Below, one piece after another: positions 20,839-33,352 of a stretch of DNA of 64,000 nt. How positions within the stretch are numbered: the stretch's first letter is position 1; every line of letters starts with the position of its first letter. The DNA is from Batkoa obscura (lineage: Eukaryota; Entomophthoromycota; Entomophthoromycetes; Entomophthorales; Batkoaceae). The position numbers were made by a program, and so were the translations under genes. The notes under the pieces are model-generated. The model was not told the DNA's origin and made no database searches. It was given only the letters and a program-made list of their open reading frames with translations. The DNA lies in the NCBI GenBank assembly GCA_030770535.1, contig JASVEC010000045.1:124001-188000 (forward strand). The letters run 5' to 3'.

Positions 20839-23623
20839 TCAATTACAAGTTAATAACATATTGACCCCGTTTAAAAATTCCATACCATCATTTTTAGAAT
20901 TAAAAAATAACTCCCATTTTAATTCTTCATTTATTTCTTCATCATCCGATTCTGGTAATGGCACATCTATAGGTTCCCTATCAATCTTCAATCTCTCTGC
21001 TTTGATTGTTATTTTACAACTAATATTAACATTAGGAATGGAATTGTCTTCTTTCAAATGACATGAAAACTTTATTTCTTCTAAAGAAATATCCAATATT
21101 GTATCTACTTTAATACATTCCATTAATTGATATTGTTCAATATTAAAGCATTTGATTAATTTTTTTGTCTCCTCTCTCTCTTTTTCATTTGCTTGCTCAT
21201 TAAGTTCATTTAATTGTAATAATTCTTTTAATGGTGGTGGCCAAATATCATTCCTTTCATTACATAAATAAATAAATTGAGGTGTATTTATCAAAGTAAT
21301 AGGTAATAATTTCATATGATTCTCTTTACTATTATTATTTTTATCAAATACATAAATAGCACCTACAAATTTCAGAAACTCAAAATTAACTTTATCTAAT
21401 ATAATATTTTCTCCTGAAGCTTCATCATAGATTTCACTATTTTTTAAATAAAACTTTTGTTGATTAATAGTTTTCATTTCATTTTCCTTCCTTTTAATAA
21501 AAACGCTTTTCCTTAAATTATAAATTCCCCATAATATATCTTGATTAATTACTTTTTTCCTTTCTAATTCATAAAATTGAGTTAGTAATTCATCTAGCAA
21601 CTGAGTACATTTTAATTTATCTCGTATCATGACTGTTATACTATTACTAGGTAATACTTCTGTTTTGAATTTATCATATAATTTTTTATTATATTTGTTC
21701 ATTTCATATGTATTTAAATGAATACTTAAGCTTTGTCGATTGCATCCAATATCAATATGTTGAATTTTATCGAATGGAATTGTATAAATGATTTGTAGAT
21801 AGTTTTCTAAGTTATCTATTGTATAATTATTATTAATTGTAAATAAATATAAATTATAATTAGACAGTAATAAATATATAAAATTCTCTTCTTTTCTTTC
21901 TTTGTCTAAATTATTGTTGTTATTATGATTGCCTAATATATTCCATCCACTATTATTATTCAAAAAGGGAGAAGGTTGTATTAAATAAGTAGCTGGTAAC
22001 CAACTTAAAGGTAATTCATTTTCATTAGTTAATACATTTAAATCAAAATGTAATTTTAGTTGATTATTTAATTGTTGGAATGAGATATTATTATTGTTAT
22101 ATGATGGCAATTTACTAATTTCATTTATTTCTACTTTATCTTCTTCTTCATTTTCTTCTCCTTCTACTTCTTTTCCTTTATTGAATAAATTATCGTAATA
22201 AAATTTTGGATTGGCTAAATTAGTAATTGAACTAATCATTTGAGACGATGCTTTAATAGCGGGCATAATACCTCCTTCATTACGGTGCTCTTCCGGCAAA
22301 CCGCCATAAAATTCGATTAATAAATTACTATTACATTTCAAACAATGAATTTCTTTTTGCACTTCAAGTTTGGCATAAGGTAATTTTAAATCGTCAATAA
22401 ATTGAGTATCTAGTTCCAATTTAGTTGTTATATCGGATAAATAACCTATCCAATCACACTTTAAACATTTGCCTTGTTTATACAATTTACTTACCATTTC
22501 TTGATTCTTTTTTACTTCCTTCTTTAATAAACTTATAATCTTTTTATATTTTATTTCATTAAAACAAATAATATCCAACAATAATGGCCATACGTTAGCT
22601 TCTTTTCTGACTTCTAATCTTAATCCATGCTCTTTATAATTTAACTTTAACAGTTTACTTATATCAAAATACTGTATTTGTTCAATTATTTCATCGTTTA
22701 AATCAAAAATGTATAATATTTCTTCACTAAATATCCACTTCGATTCATGTTTTTGATGATATTCTGGATGTTTGCTTTCAATTCTAGTTAAGTCAATCAT
22801 ATTCATCTCAATATCAAAACTAGCTCCTTCTGGCAACTTATTTTCTTCTTCTAATTGATCTTCCACCTTTTCTTCGGGTATCGTTTCTTGGTCTACTTTT
22901 TCTTCTTCTTCTGCGCTATTTTTATCTAATTTATCTATATTCTCTTCCTTATCAACAGGCCCCTGTCTTGTTATATCTTCCTTATTCTCGTTCAAACTCT
23001 CTAAAAATAACATGAATAAAAGCATAATTGTCCATTAAAAAACATTTACCTTCTTCTTCCCCATTTGGATTCAAATACTGAAAATTAAATTTAGTTAAAT
23101 CCACTTTTTTACGTTCCTCCTTTTTCTTTCCACCAGCTCTTTTAACACTACCTAAACTTTCATTGTATACTTTTAACCAATTTTCCCCTACTTCTTGTTT
23201 GATCTGCTCCATTTTTTTAAATAAATCCAAGCCTACCATATCTCCATCTTCGCCATCCGTTAATCCCTTTTCCTTCCCTTCTGGTATACTACCACCGCTT
23301 TCAAAAAATAATTCATTTTCTTCATCTTTAGTTAACCTCAATGCTCTACTATTTCCCAAGTCGGAACTGTTGTCTCTTTCCACATCTACACTATCTCCAT
23401 CTCCCAAATCTACCTCTTTAATCTTTGCTATCCTTTTTTTGGATTTCTCTTTTTTATTATTATTCTTACTTTGTAATTTTATCTCTTTTACTTTACCCGC
23501 TTTATCTGTTGCCTGCTTTTCTGCTTCTTCTTCTTTTGATTGTTCTCTTTTCCCATCTTCCGCTGTTAAATAAAAATAACTTGATAAATAATTAGAGACA
23601 GTTTTAAAATAGGAATTGGACAT
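20839..23623 (-). CDS. large protein of unknown function with CxxC pairs and a PH-like C-terminal half
   Basis: Two exons are inferred (23050-23623 and 20839-23000, 49-nt intron), giving 911 aa. I do not recognise it with confidence. The first 270 residues are rich in Lys and Glu. Around 370 and 411 are two CLKC pairs that could bind one zinc ion. From about 560 a segment alternates strands (NYNLYLFTINN, IIYTIPFDKIQHIDIG, QSLSIHL) like a pleckstrin-homology fold, and is followed by a helix DKLKCTQLLDELLTQFYELER. The stretch FKKMEQIKQEVGENWLKVYNE and this PH-like part faintly recall the non-LRR parts of STK11IP/nischarin-type proteins, but no LRRs are visible. Asn runs are common. That resemblance is a guess. 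Confidence 0.6.
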
Positions 23624-24288
23624 TATAATATATTATGTTATAGAAGCTGATAATAATGGAAGTTGGGATGTTATATAAAAAGTTTCTACTACAAAATTCT
23701 CTTTTTTTATGTAGAAGTCATCTGAAAATGTTGATAACGATAGAACCAATGAAAAAATAGAAATCATTAATAAATTTTTTACTGGTTGATATGAATTGTT
23801 CAGTTTAACATAATTAATTTCATTCTACTTTAAATATAAAAAAGTTTAACTAACAAATTATTTATGAATTCAACCTATTTATACTAATCAGAATGCCTAT
23901 TACATAACAATGATTGCTATATAATCCACAGGTAATTTATGATTAATATAGTGTAACACTTACAATACTAAAAAATGTATTACTACCTTTGTAATGATAG
24001 CAATGACACACTTTATTTACCAACTATTATGGTGGATTTATAAATAACAAGTCAATTTGTAAAATTCCATATAGTTTAGTAAATTATTTTATATGTATAT
24101 AAAAATAAAACTTGATATTGAATTAAAAAATAAATCAACTCTTAATGAATACAAGCTATTTTTTATTACTATTATTATTATTATTATACCCCCAGCAACT
24201 TAATTGTTACATATTATATTATTACATTTATAAATCAAAGCTTCAACCTCAACGTCTTTTTAGCCTTAAATAACTACTCCCTATCACT
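23624..24288. other. intergenic
   Basis: About 665 bases, AT-rich, with a short ATT microsatellite near 24160-24185. No gene recognised. It should hold the promoter of the 911-aa protein and the 3' end of the transporter gene. Confidence 0.4.
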
Positions 24289-26346
24289 CTACTTAATCCT
24301 TGACATTCTATGTGCCAACACCGCCACACCAGTAAAAATAATGGCTACACCCAAGCAAAACATACCATACTTTAAAGGCGTAAAATCCCTAAACTCATTA
24401 AAATAAACACCCCCACCAATGATATCAAATACTGTCCAAATAACATAAAATACAGGCACCTGTAAAAGAGCATCGTACCTTCTTAGTCCCAACATAATCC
24501 AATAAACTTGAGAAAATGCAGTAAAGGCAACAAATAATAAAATGATCCAAGGCAACCAGTTATTAAATTGATTATCTCCCTGAAATATACTTACGCTTAA
24601 TAAATTGATTAAAGTTTTAGCGAATAGAGTAGTAAGCGTAGCCATTAAACTACCCAGACCAGCGTACGCTATAGGTAAAAAATATTTATAATGTTTAGAG
24701 GTGCGTGTAATTCTATTCTTGATTGTTGGTATTATAAAATCGAAAATAGAATGATCTGGATCAAATAATCGGCATTTTCTTGATTTTTTTAATTTATGGG
24801 TGGATGTTTCACTCGTCTTCTTTTTCATCTCCATAGTATTACTTTGATCTTTATGTATAGCTATTACTTGATTACGATTGATATTACTTTGAATTGGAGA
24901 TACTTGAGCAGAATAAGCTGTATTTTCACTACTTAATACTTCTGGTACTTTCATTTCAACTGGGGTTGTAGGAGTAGAATTATCCAAATTTTTCTCTACT
25001 ACTTTAATATAACAAAAAGTTAAAAACAAAAGGCCAAAAATTAAAGTTAAATAGATAATAGTAGGCGTTTGAGAAAATAAACTATACAAAACACATAGCC
25101 TATAGTCATGCTGTACAATACCAGCAAAAAATACTACCATAACACAACCACCGATGATTAATGCTATCCCAATAAAATCCGTTTTGCCTAATTTTTCTTT
25201 GTTCATTAAAGGTGCCAAAATAATATTTGTAATTAAAGAAACAGAGCCTAAAGGCCCAACTAAAGATTGTGGTGCAAATTGTAGAGCTACAAAATTTAAG
25301 CCTGAGGCACCAATATATATTAATAGACCTACTATATACAACTAGAAAAAATTAAAAACTGGAAAAATAAGAATAATAAAAAACTTACTGGACTAATTAC
25401 CGAACTTTTCCAAGACGATAAAACCTTGGCTATTTTATCTTTGAATGTAACTGCCCCGTGTCCAATACTTTTAGCCATGCTGACTGCTTTTGAACTTGAT
25501 GAAAAGGTACGTTCTACCCTACGTGATTCTAAGCTCATCCTGCTTTTCTGTCTAACATGTGAAGTTGTATTTCCTTCTTCACTAATCACTGTTGAGCCAT
25601 CTGGACTTAAATTCTGCCCACTATTCACTCTAGTTGTACTAGCATTAGGATCTACATTTCCATCACTTGCTTCCCCATTTCTTTCTTTTTCTCTTCTATC
25701 GTGTCGATTTAATGCAAACTTTTGTAAATTTAGTCCAAAATTCAATAAACTTCCTCCAAGCAATACTAATACGACACCGATCCAAGTTTGATAATGTTGA
25801 GCTGCGGTTTCACATTGACCTTCATTCCTCCCTTCCGCTTTAGTACATGAAAAATCTTTGGAACATACATCCATATTTTGCAATCCATTTAATGGACACG
25901 TATTTATGGACGCTTCAATCGAGTTAATACCCCCACAACATTTGTTTAGTTTAGTACTTAACTCAGGTGCCCCAGATATATCCCATGCACCATCACAATT
26001 GGATTCTAAAGTACAATAACTTGAATCACAGATATTATTCAATAAAGAAGTGCTTGTATTGTGTCGTGAAAGGTAAATGTAAGATGCGCAGTCTTGAGCT
26101 TGCATACATAATTCTCCTAAAAAAAGTTGTTAGCTATTATTATTTAAATAAGAAAGAAATTAACTTGCCTGGTTTTACAGCATATTCACATTTCTCTTTG
26201 ATACATAGATAAGCTCCTAAAGAAGCCATTGGCAATGGATTGGATTTTAAAGCTATGGAATCACAATCTTTATCTACTTTGCATGACTGCTGTAATGTTT
26301 GATAGATTAAGGAAATCAACAGCAGGTATATTTTCAGGTTTAACAT
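24289..26346 (-). CDS. NIPA-like magnesium transporter with Cys-rich ectodomain
   Basis: Three exons are inferred: 26169-26346, 25389-26116 and 24289-25341, giving 652 aa. A signal peptide (residues 1-20, LKIYLLLISLIYQ) leads into about 150 residues with many cysteines, then the first membrane helix WIGVVLVLLGGSLLNFGLNLQKFAL near 170. The conserved NIPA/DUF803 core follows: IYIGASGLNFVALQFAPQSL, GPLGSVSLITNIILAPL, GIALIIGGCVMVVFF, and C-terminal helices ending FCLGVAIIFTGVAVLAHRM. NIPA proteins move Mg2+ across membranes in a drug/metabolite-transporter fold. The first intron seems to use a GC donor (GGCAAGT), because only that keeps the reading frame. Long cytosolic loops are Ser-rich. The extracellular Cys-rich domain is unusual for metazoan NIPA proteins. 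Confidence 0.8.
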
Positions 26347-27660
26347 GATATTAAGTTGTATACTTTATTTATAAATTACAAGATGAAAAAAGACGAGATT
26401 AAAAAAAGTTAAAAAATTCAAAAGAATAAATGATTTATTTATCTTAATTGTTTACTCTAATGTTTTTATTTTAAATTAGTAATTTTTAACTAATTTTACC
26501 CTTTAAATTCTCTTATTGATATTTGAAAAAGTATAGTTTAACCGTACAAAGTTAGATGGATATTAGAATATTCTCAAAATTTTATTGGTAATTAATTGGT
26601 ATTTATCACAATTAAATAGCTTTGATTGGTTATATTATTAAAAAGGGCTTGATCGGAAGATCATTTTAAGATTGGTAATAATGCGTTAATTTTATAGCCC
26701 AAGATGAAATATTAGAAATCAAAAACTATAATTAAGAGTTGTTTAGAAGGTTCTCATAGTTATTTTATGATGGAAGTTGACTAATTAAAAATAAGCTAAC
26801 AATAAGGGATTGTTTAGTCAATAGATTTATTATTATTATTGTATTGTAATTCATGATAAATTAATTATTATTATGTTTGATTTTTCTATACTCTATTGAG
26901 GATTACTAATAAAAATAACCCGACAGATAAATTCCATCGATTTTTTATATGGGGTAAAAACGACAATTGCATAATAAATCAACTTTGTTTTTTTAAGTTT
27001 ACCCTGAAAACAAGTTGAAGTTTTTAGAACTTTTAAACCTATTTACTTAAAAACTTTACACTGACACTGGGGCAACTAAAGCTTAAAGTTGATTATAAAA
27101 CCTACAAGTTTTATGCATAACTTTAGCTATTTGAAATATATATTGAGTATTATTATTGTTAAAATAGTTTATTTTGTATTTTTAATAAACAATAAACTTA
27201 AATTTTATATGAATTTTTTAGTTTACTAGTAAATCTTAAATTTATCCAAAATCTTATTTCCAATTACTTAGAACCGCATAATCCACATTTTTTAAAGAAT
27301 GTCAAACTCAAAAGAGTTCATTTTTCTTTTTACAAATTTAACATTTTTAAAATTTAAGCTTTAGAAAATGGACAAAATCTTAAGACTAAAGCTAATATCT
27401 AAATCGACACAGGAATTGTTTCTAATTTTTCGATATTTAATTAATATTCTTGTCTTTGTCTTGCATAAAAAATGATCAAAATTAACTAGCAGATATAATA
27501 GACAATAAACCTATTGATATCATCAACGATCATATGACTATAACCTATCAAACCATTTACAAACCAAAGTGTAAAAATAAAATTTTTATTAAAAAAGAGT
27601 TAACCTATAATAAATCTATAATAAATCAATATTTCTGCTCCTCTATCCATCTTCTTAAAT
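26347..27660. other. long intergenic region
   Basis: About 1.3 kb of very AT-rich sequence with frequent stops. I found no gene, MITE copy or structured RNA. Confidence 0.45.
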
Positions 27661-29798
27661 CTATTTTTTCCCTTTAACTGCCTTTTTCTTTTCTTCCAAT
27701 TTAATTGTCTAAAAAACATTATTAATTCTAATTTATTGAACCATATATTAATTCTTTACCTCTTGATTCTTTCTTGAGTTACTACGTGTAAGCCTAGTAT
27801 AAAGATTTTTTTGTTTCTTTGACATCATCATTTTACTCATTTCCTTTTTATCTTCTTCTTCCTTTTCGATAGCTTCTAATTTAACATTCTTACGTTTTTT
27901 ACTCTTAGCATTTGCATCTTTACTGTAAGTAACTCCTTTAGCTTCCTTCTTAATATCTTCTTCTTTTTCTTCCTCTTCAGCTTCTTCTTTAATCTTTTCT
28001 TCTTCTTCTTCTTCTTCTTCATCCTAAAATAAAAACGTTATTATTTAAGCACATACTCTCAAGTAAAAAAAACTCTTGCCTCTGAAGCACCTTCCACATC
28101 AGACATATTAATCTCTTTCTCTTTCTCTTCTTCTTTCCTTTGAGGTAAGTTACCAACCATTTCACCATCGAATTGATAAGCCTCTTCAGGTACATAATCA
28201 CCTTCCTTATAAGTAACAAATGGAGAAAGGTGGGAAGGTAATTCTTTTCCTGGAGCATAGGCAGACTCATTAATCAATTTCTTACTATTAATACAATCAT
28301 AAATCCATTGTGGTTGTACATAGATTCGATCAGTACGACGATTTGGAATTACTGGACGATCGGTGACTTGATAAGTGATTTTTGGATTATCCTCTTTATA
28401 CGGGGATCCTCCAGCAATAGTAGAATCCCATCCTACTTGTCCACCAAAAGATTCAATTACAAATTCAAGGGAATTTTTAGGCACTTCTCTTGATAGATAG
28501 AATTTTTGATTAGCAAATAAAGCTTGGAAACTACTCATTTGATTGCGGTCATTCAATGCTTTTAATACTTGGTTACTATCTTCATCATCAGCTTCTAAAG
28601 TAGTTTGGAAATTGTCGATGTCTTCTTCTTTATCAGCCGGATTTTCATTGGTTGCTTCAGTATCATCTTCTTTAGTTGTTAAAGTTTGTATCTTTTCATT
28701 CAAAGTTTCAAGACGAGATTCCATAGCTTTATTGATTGGCTATATAAAAGGTAAATCAATATTATGGTACTATCATTACTATATTATTTTACCTTAACTT
28801 CTTTTTTAACATCTTGTTTTTCAATACTTTCATTGGCATCAATTTGAATAGCCTTTAAATAATTAGCCTCGTTTTCTAATTTAGTATCAATTACTGGTGG
28901 ATAAGTAAAATTGAGTTCGTTATAGAGCTTGAAATTAACAAAGTTTAAAAGGGTGGTATAAACTTCTAAAAATTGTAACATCACTTTAAAATCTACAAAT
29001 TTTGGTACCTAAAAACAACTTATTAATTCTTATCCTTATAACTACTATAAAAGCATTTAAAACTTACCTTTTGAGAAAACTGGTAAGGAACCAACCAAGT
29101 GATTTCTTGTCCATGAATTTCAACTTGATAATAAACTCCTTTAATAGATAAAAAAGTTTTACGTAAGGATTTAGTGTAAATCACATAATGTAAAAACTCT
29201 CTAGTCAATCTTTGACATTCACTAACCACTTTATTGGAAACTCTATCTGCTGGAGGCATAGTAGAAAACAAAAATAACATACTTAAAGCATCATCTAAAT
29301 CTCTTAAAGCATCGATAAAAGTAGGGTATCTAAGTGCAAGTCAATAAATGAAAAATAATAAAGATCACTCTAAACTCTTACCTTTCCCTGATAACATGAT
29401 CTAAAACAAACTCTGGCCTATGGTCATTTAAACTTTTAACAATAGAAGGCTGTTTCTTAGCTTGAGCTTTAGCTAATTTGCGAGCAAATATTTTTTTATC
29501 CCTTAAAGTTTGTATCAATGGTTCATATGAAAGGAATTGTATATCTTTTGAAAAATAAAATGTTTTATTTCCGGTCATACCAAAATTGGCTTTCTTTTTG
29601 TTCTTTGGTTCAACTGGATGGATACCTTTGATGATACATAAACGTCTATATAAATTGAGTCAAATATGAAAAATAAGGGGGTGAGATTAATAGTTACCTG
29701 AAATCATTTAAAGTGATTTGGAGCTTCTTGATCGCTCTGTTACGAGTGATATACATGGTGGCATTACCAGATTTATTCTTCTTTGTTAGTTTACCCAT
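27661..29798 (-). CDS. NOP7: Pescadillo homologue (NOP7), ribosome biogenesis
   Basis: Seven exons are inferred in transcript order: 29698-29798, 29382-29645, 29068-29329, 28793-29008, 28080-28739, 27760-28023 and 27661-27708, giving 604 aa, nearly the length of yeast Nop7. It starts [20 protein letters not shown]. The Pescadillo N-domain follows: [49 protein letters not shown] and [25 protein letters not shown] domain lies at about 350-445 with GGQVGWDST and the conserved Trp of QWIYDCINS. The C-terminus is acidic, then Lys-rich. Nop7 forms the PeBoW complex with Erb1 and Ytm1, needed for 27S pre-rRNA processing and 60S assembly in the nucleolus. The donor of intron 5 is ambiguous: GC at GAG|GCAAGA, or GT six bases later, both in frame. 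Confidence 0.93.
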
Positions 29799-30478
29799 GT
29801 TGTTGTATTCTTATTTTTGTTATAAAAATGGTTTTTATTTAGTTTCTTGATTTTCGAAATATTTCTAAACTGGATCAAATTTCAACTATTAGGATTAAAA
29901 TATTTTATGGGAATTTTGAGTTGAAGTTTTAATTCAAATGTCTTCTAAATTTAGATAAATTTCTATTTTAAAATTCAAAAATCGAAAACCTATATATTTT
30001 TACTTAATGACATTTTATTGGAAGTTGGGCTACTTTATGGACATAAGCATAAAAAGAGTGCCCACTTATTGGAAAATAACCCGAATTTAGACGCGCAGCC
30101 TTTTGAACAAATTGTTCCAAGAAGGAGAAGATCAGAGACCAATGAGAAAGGCTAATAAAAATAGCAGATGTAGTAAAGAGAAGCAAAGTTTATTAAAAAT
30201 GAAATTGTAAAATCTTGATCAAAGCTATGCTTATAGTATAATTTTCGAGTTCAATGAGCTTCTAGCATGTGTTTAGACAAATGCAAGAATATCAAGAGCA
30301 TTGCAATATAGTATGATATTTTATAGTACGAAAAATAAGTATATAATTTTAGTTTAGCTAAAAATTTGAGGATAAAATTTTCATTACTCTGGAGTATTAA
30401 CTAGAATATATCTTTTTAAGTATCAGTTCACTATTTTGTTTAAATAAAAAACTATTCGTATATTTATAATGCCCCATA

Positions 30479-30578
30479 TGGGGCTGTTTTTTTTAGTTTC
30501 ATTATTTTTCCATTTTTTAAGCACTATTTATGTGGAAAAATTGTCAGTAAAATTCTTAAATACAAAAATACATCCCCA
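30479..30578 (-). mobile_element. MITE copy 9
   Basis: A 100-bp copy with near-perfect termini, TGGGGCTGT and ACATCCCCA, flanked by TA on both sides. Confidence 0.92.
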
Positions 30579-30783
30579 TATAATGTTTTACTGCATAAAC
30601 GCTTTCGTTTCAATTCATTTTTTATTCAGAAATAAAAACAAGACAAGAAATGATAGAATATTTTATCTACAAAACATTAAATATTTTTAATTTCATAGTT
30701 AAAATCAATTTAGCTATTGTTTTTAGCCTTTGTTTTGATAACATAAGTTAGAGCAATTTCATATTTTTGAAAAAGCTGTCATT

Positions 30784-30877
30784 TGTGGATGTATTTTTTT
30801 GTTTAAGAATTTTACTAACAATTTTTCCACACAAATTGTGTTTAAAATAGAAAAAGTAATGAAACCAAAAACTCACA
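30784..30877 (+). mobile_element. MITE copy 10
   Basis: A 94-bp copy starting TGTGGATGT and ending CTCACA, flanked by TT on both sides. It lies 205 bp from copy 9 in opposite orientation. Confidence 0.82.
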
Positions 30878-31643
30878 TTTGAAAAATATTTTATTTTACT
30901 CTATTTTATTTCAAATTCTCGCCTATTATTAAATTATACTAAGCTTGCATATAACCGTTACAGCTCTTTTACGACTTTTTAATGATAGTTTTTATAATTA
31001 AATTTTTATATGATTAGATTTTTGTCCCTAATACTGTTTTCAGTTAAATTTTGACATGGGTTTACCTTTTAAATGAACACTTAATAAGGTCACAAAAAAG
31101 TTGTAATAGCTGTAATGGAGAATTTTTAGCAACAAACTATTCCTGAATAAATTTAAATTCCTAAAATAGATAAATGAAGAAAGAGGGCTAAGAAAAAAGA
31201 TCAACACTATAAAATTTAAGATCAACATTTAAGATAACTTCAAATTAAGGTGATAGGACATTAAACGGGCTATCGAAAGGAAGATTTTAAAAGCAAATAA
31301 TCTCTAATAATTTACGGCCAAAATCAAAGCTTAATACAATAATTCTTCTACAAATTAAAAGTACGGCCGATATCTACCAATAACTTTTTACAAAACCAAA
31401 TTCTATTAAACTCAATGTTCAATTTCTTGTTTGTTTCATACTATTTTGGCATGAATCTTTAATTAAGCTCATCAAATCTACAAAATGAAAAGGATAAGCA
31501 AGGATTGACAATTTTATGTAAGATACAATTAGTATAAATATCTTCAAAAATTTCTTTATATTCAATATCTTTTATTAATTTATCCCCAGTTGACCCGGTG
31601 TTAGCTTAATCCATAGTTGAACTATACAATACTATTCTAAATC

Positions 31644-32324
31644 ATGAAATTTTGTCACTTATTAAACCTTGTTGTCCTTTCGGCTGTTACTGCCAATCAG
31701 ATTAATACCAATGCTGCTCCAACTGCAATTAGTGAGCTCAATGAATCTGAATTTAATTCTAGAGCTGAGCTTAACTCCAACGCTAAACCTGAAGATCCAG
31801 ATTATAAAGGTTATTTATCGAAAGCTAAAGAGGACCCTATTGGTTTCGTTAGCTGGAAGTATGATACTCCAGTCCCAGACCCATATGGTCCAGTCCTTCG
31901 TCCATTAATTAAAGCTGGTGTTAACAACGCTAAAGGTAAGATTGCCAAGCACATCAATAAAGGAGTCAAAGCTATCCGTACTGAACATAAGGAGATTATT
32001 AAGCAAGCCGCCGATGACTTTGGAGATTTTTTTGAGGGTAAAGAACAAAAATTAGAAAAGATTTTTGCTATTGCTACTGCTCATGTTAATAAGGATAAAG
32101 AATTCTTCAAATACTGGCAAGCTCTCCAAATTTTCTTTGAAGCTACCTTTACAGGTGAAATTGCTGATTTGACAGCTGACTTTATCTCTGAAGTACTTAG
32201 ACACAATCCTAAATGTGGCCGTACCCTCTTCAATGGTTTCGTGAACCTGCAAGCTGAAACCAAATTGAATCATGTACCTGTTTACAAGACTTACGTTGCT
32301 AAAATTAAGAAGGCTTATAAATAG
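31644..32324 (+). CDS. secreted protein of unknown function
   Basis: A single-exon gene of 226 aa. A signal peptide occupies residues 1-17 (KFCHLLNLVVLSAVTA), followed by an Asn/Ala/Glu-rich stretch to about 60 that could be a propeptide. The rest is charged and helical: GKIAKHINKGVKAIRTEHKEIIKQAADDF, then a region ending FNGFVNLQAETKLNHVPVYKTYVAKIKKAYK. There is only one cysteine after the signal peptide (near 192), so it is not a typical disulfide-stabilised effector. Codon use has more C-ending codons than its surroundings, like the C9-methyltransferase gene, hinting at high expression. I do not recognise the family. Confidence 0.75.
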   Translation: MKFCHLLNLVVLSAVTANQINTNAAPTAISELNESEFNSRAELNSNAKPEDPDYKGYLSKAKEDPIGFVSWKYDTPVPDPYGPVLRPLIKAGVNNAKGKIAKHINKGVKAIRTEHKEIIKQAADDFGDFFEGKEQKLEKIFAIATAHVNKDKEFFKYWQALQIFFEATFTGEIADLTADFISEVLRHNPKCGRTLFNGFVNLQAETKLNHVPVYKTYVAKIKKAYK

Positions 32325-32775
32325 ATGACTTAAATAAAAATGGTTTAAAATTTTAATATTAACTTTCAGTCTTTGTTTCAGTATATTTTTCAATTTTATC
32401 TATGACTATCAATATATGGGGATATATTTTTAAGAATTTTAACAATGTTTCTGCTCAAATAGCGCTTAAATGAAAAAAGTAATGAAACTAAAAAAATATC
32501 CTCATTGAGTTTATTATAAGAATATAGATCTAATGAGGTATTTTCAATAAATATACTTATCGCCAGACTACAGGTAATTTTTTTTAGATAATTTGTAAAT
32601 ATTAAAATAATTGTAGCTAATTTACATTTTAGACAAGTTGTAATTTTAATAATCTTAAAACAAACGAAAACTAAAGGAGCATTATCAGCAAATATTGTCA
32701 CAAGCCATTATATTCAATATCCTTGCATTTTTCAATAAAAAAATTTATAACTTTATTTCATAGCTAAAAATTAAT
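32325..32775. other. intergenic
   Basis: Contains MITE copy 11 (32417-32504) and otherwise featureless AT-rich DNA between convergent genes. Confidence 0.4.
32417..32504 (+). mobile_element. MITE copy 11, eroded
   Basis: A copy of about 88 bp starting TGGGGATAT and ending ATCCTCA, with several small deletions. Its left flank is TA and its right flank TT, so it is the only copy without a clean 2-bp match. Confidence 0.75.
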
Positions 32776-32925
32776 CTAACTTGTGTTTTCAAAAGGATGA
32801 AAATCTAGTGGACTGTCATCAATAAAGATACCCATGGGCTTAACGCGAGCTGGCCTTTCTCTTTTGGAGGTGTAACAAAGCAAGACAATGGCAAAAAATA
32901 AAAAGTATAGATATATATATTTCAT
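32776..32925 (-). CDS. possible small secreted or membrane-anchored protein
   Basis: A 49-aa open frame starting MKYIYLYFLFFAIVLLCYTS. The first 18 residues form a signal peptide or membrane anchor; the rest is polar and short (KRERPARVKP, then IFIDDSPLDFHPFENTS). There are in-frame codons upstream of this ATG, but this start gives a textbook signal. It resembles in style the possible small secreted protein at 33353-33619. No homologue is known to me. It may be a real small peptide gene or chance. Confidence 0.35.
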   Translation of the reverse strand: MKYIYLYFLFFAIVLLCYTSKRERPARVKPMGIFIDDSPLDFHPFENTS

Positions 32926-33352
32926 AATTTTTTTAAAGAAAAGTAAAAAAAGAGAAAAATTTGGGCTTTGATTAGATTTTAAGGTTTCCATTTATGTTTC
33001 AAAATGATAGATTTGGAAATTAGAAGAATATTTCTTATTTGGGCAGTTTTTCATTTTAGTATAAAATTAATATTTTTCAAAAAGTACAATCAATGTTATA
33101 TTATCTCTTCATATTAACTTTTTAAAATAAAACCCGGATATTTAAATGTTTTCATTTAACATGTGTGAATTTTTCATACACTCAATAATTAATAATCAAA
33201 GTAACAAATAAATCAATAAGTTAACTTTATTGATACAATAAAAATCTATTTGTAACTTTTTCAAACTTAAATACATCTTTACAATCCCTGAAAACTCTAT
33301 ATAAGCGACATCAAACCTCCTTCTGTCACCTTCTAGCCTATTATATCTACAT

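Larger units (their letters stand above)
29799..31643. other. long intergenic region with two MITEs
   Basis: About 1.8 kb. It holds MITE copies at 30479-30578 and 30784-30877. TATAAATA at 31533-31540 may serve the secreted-protein gene starting at 31644. I see no gene in the rest. Confidence 0.5.

Noticed and set aside
23163-23573. 136-codon Ser/Phe-rich plus-strand frame opposite the 911-aa protein gene
   Set aside because: Antisense shadow of a Lys/Glu/Ser-rich region; no independent signal.
32052-32393. Minus-strand frame opposite the secreted-protein gene
   Set aside because: Overlaps a clearly coding plus-strand gene with signal peptide and good codon bias. No features of its own.
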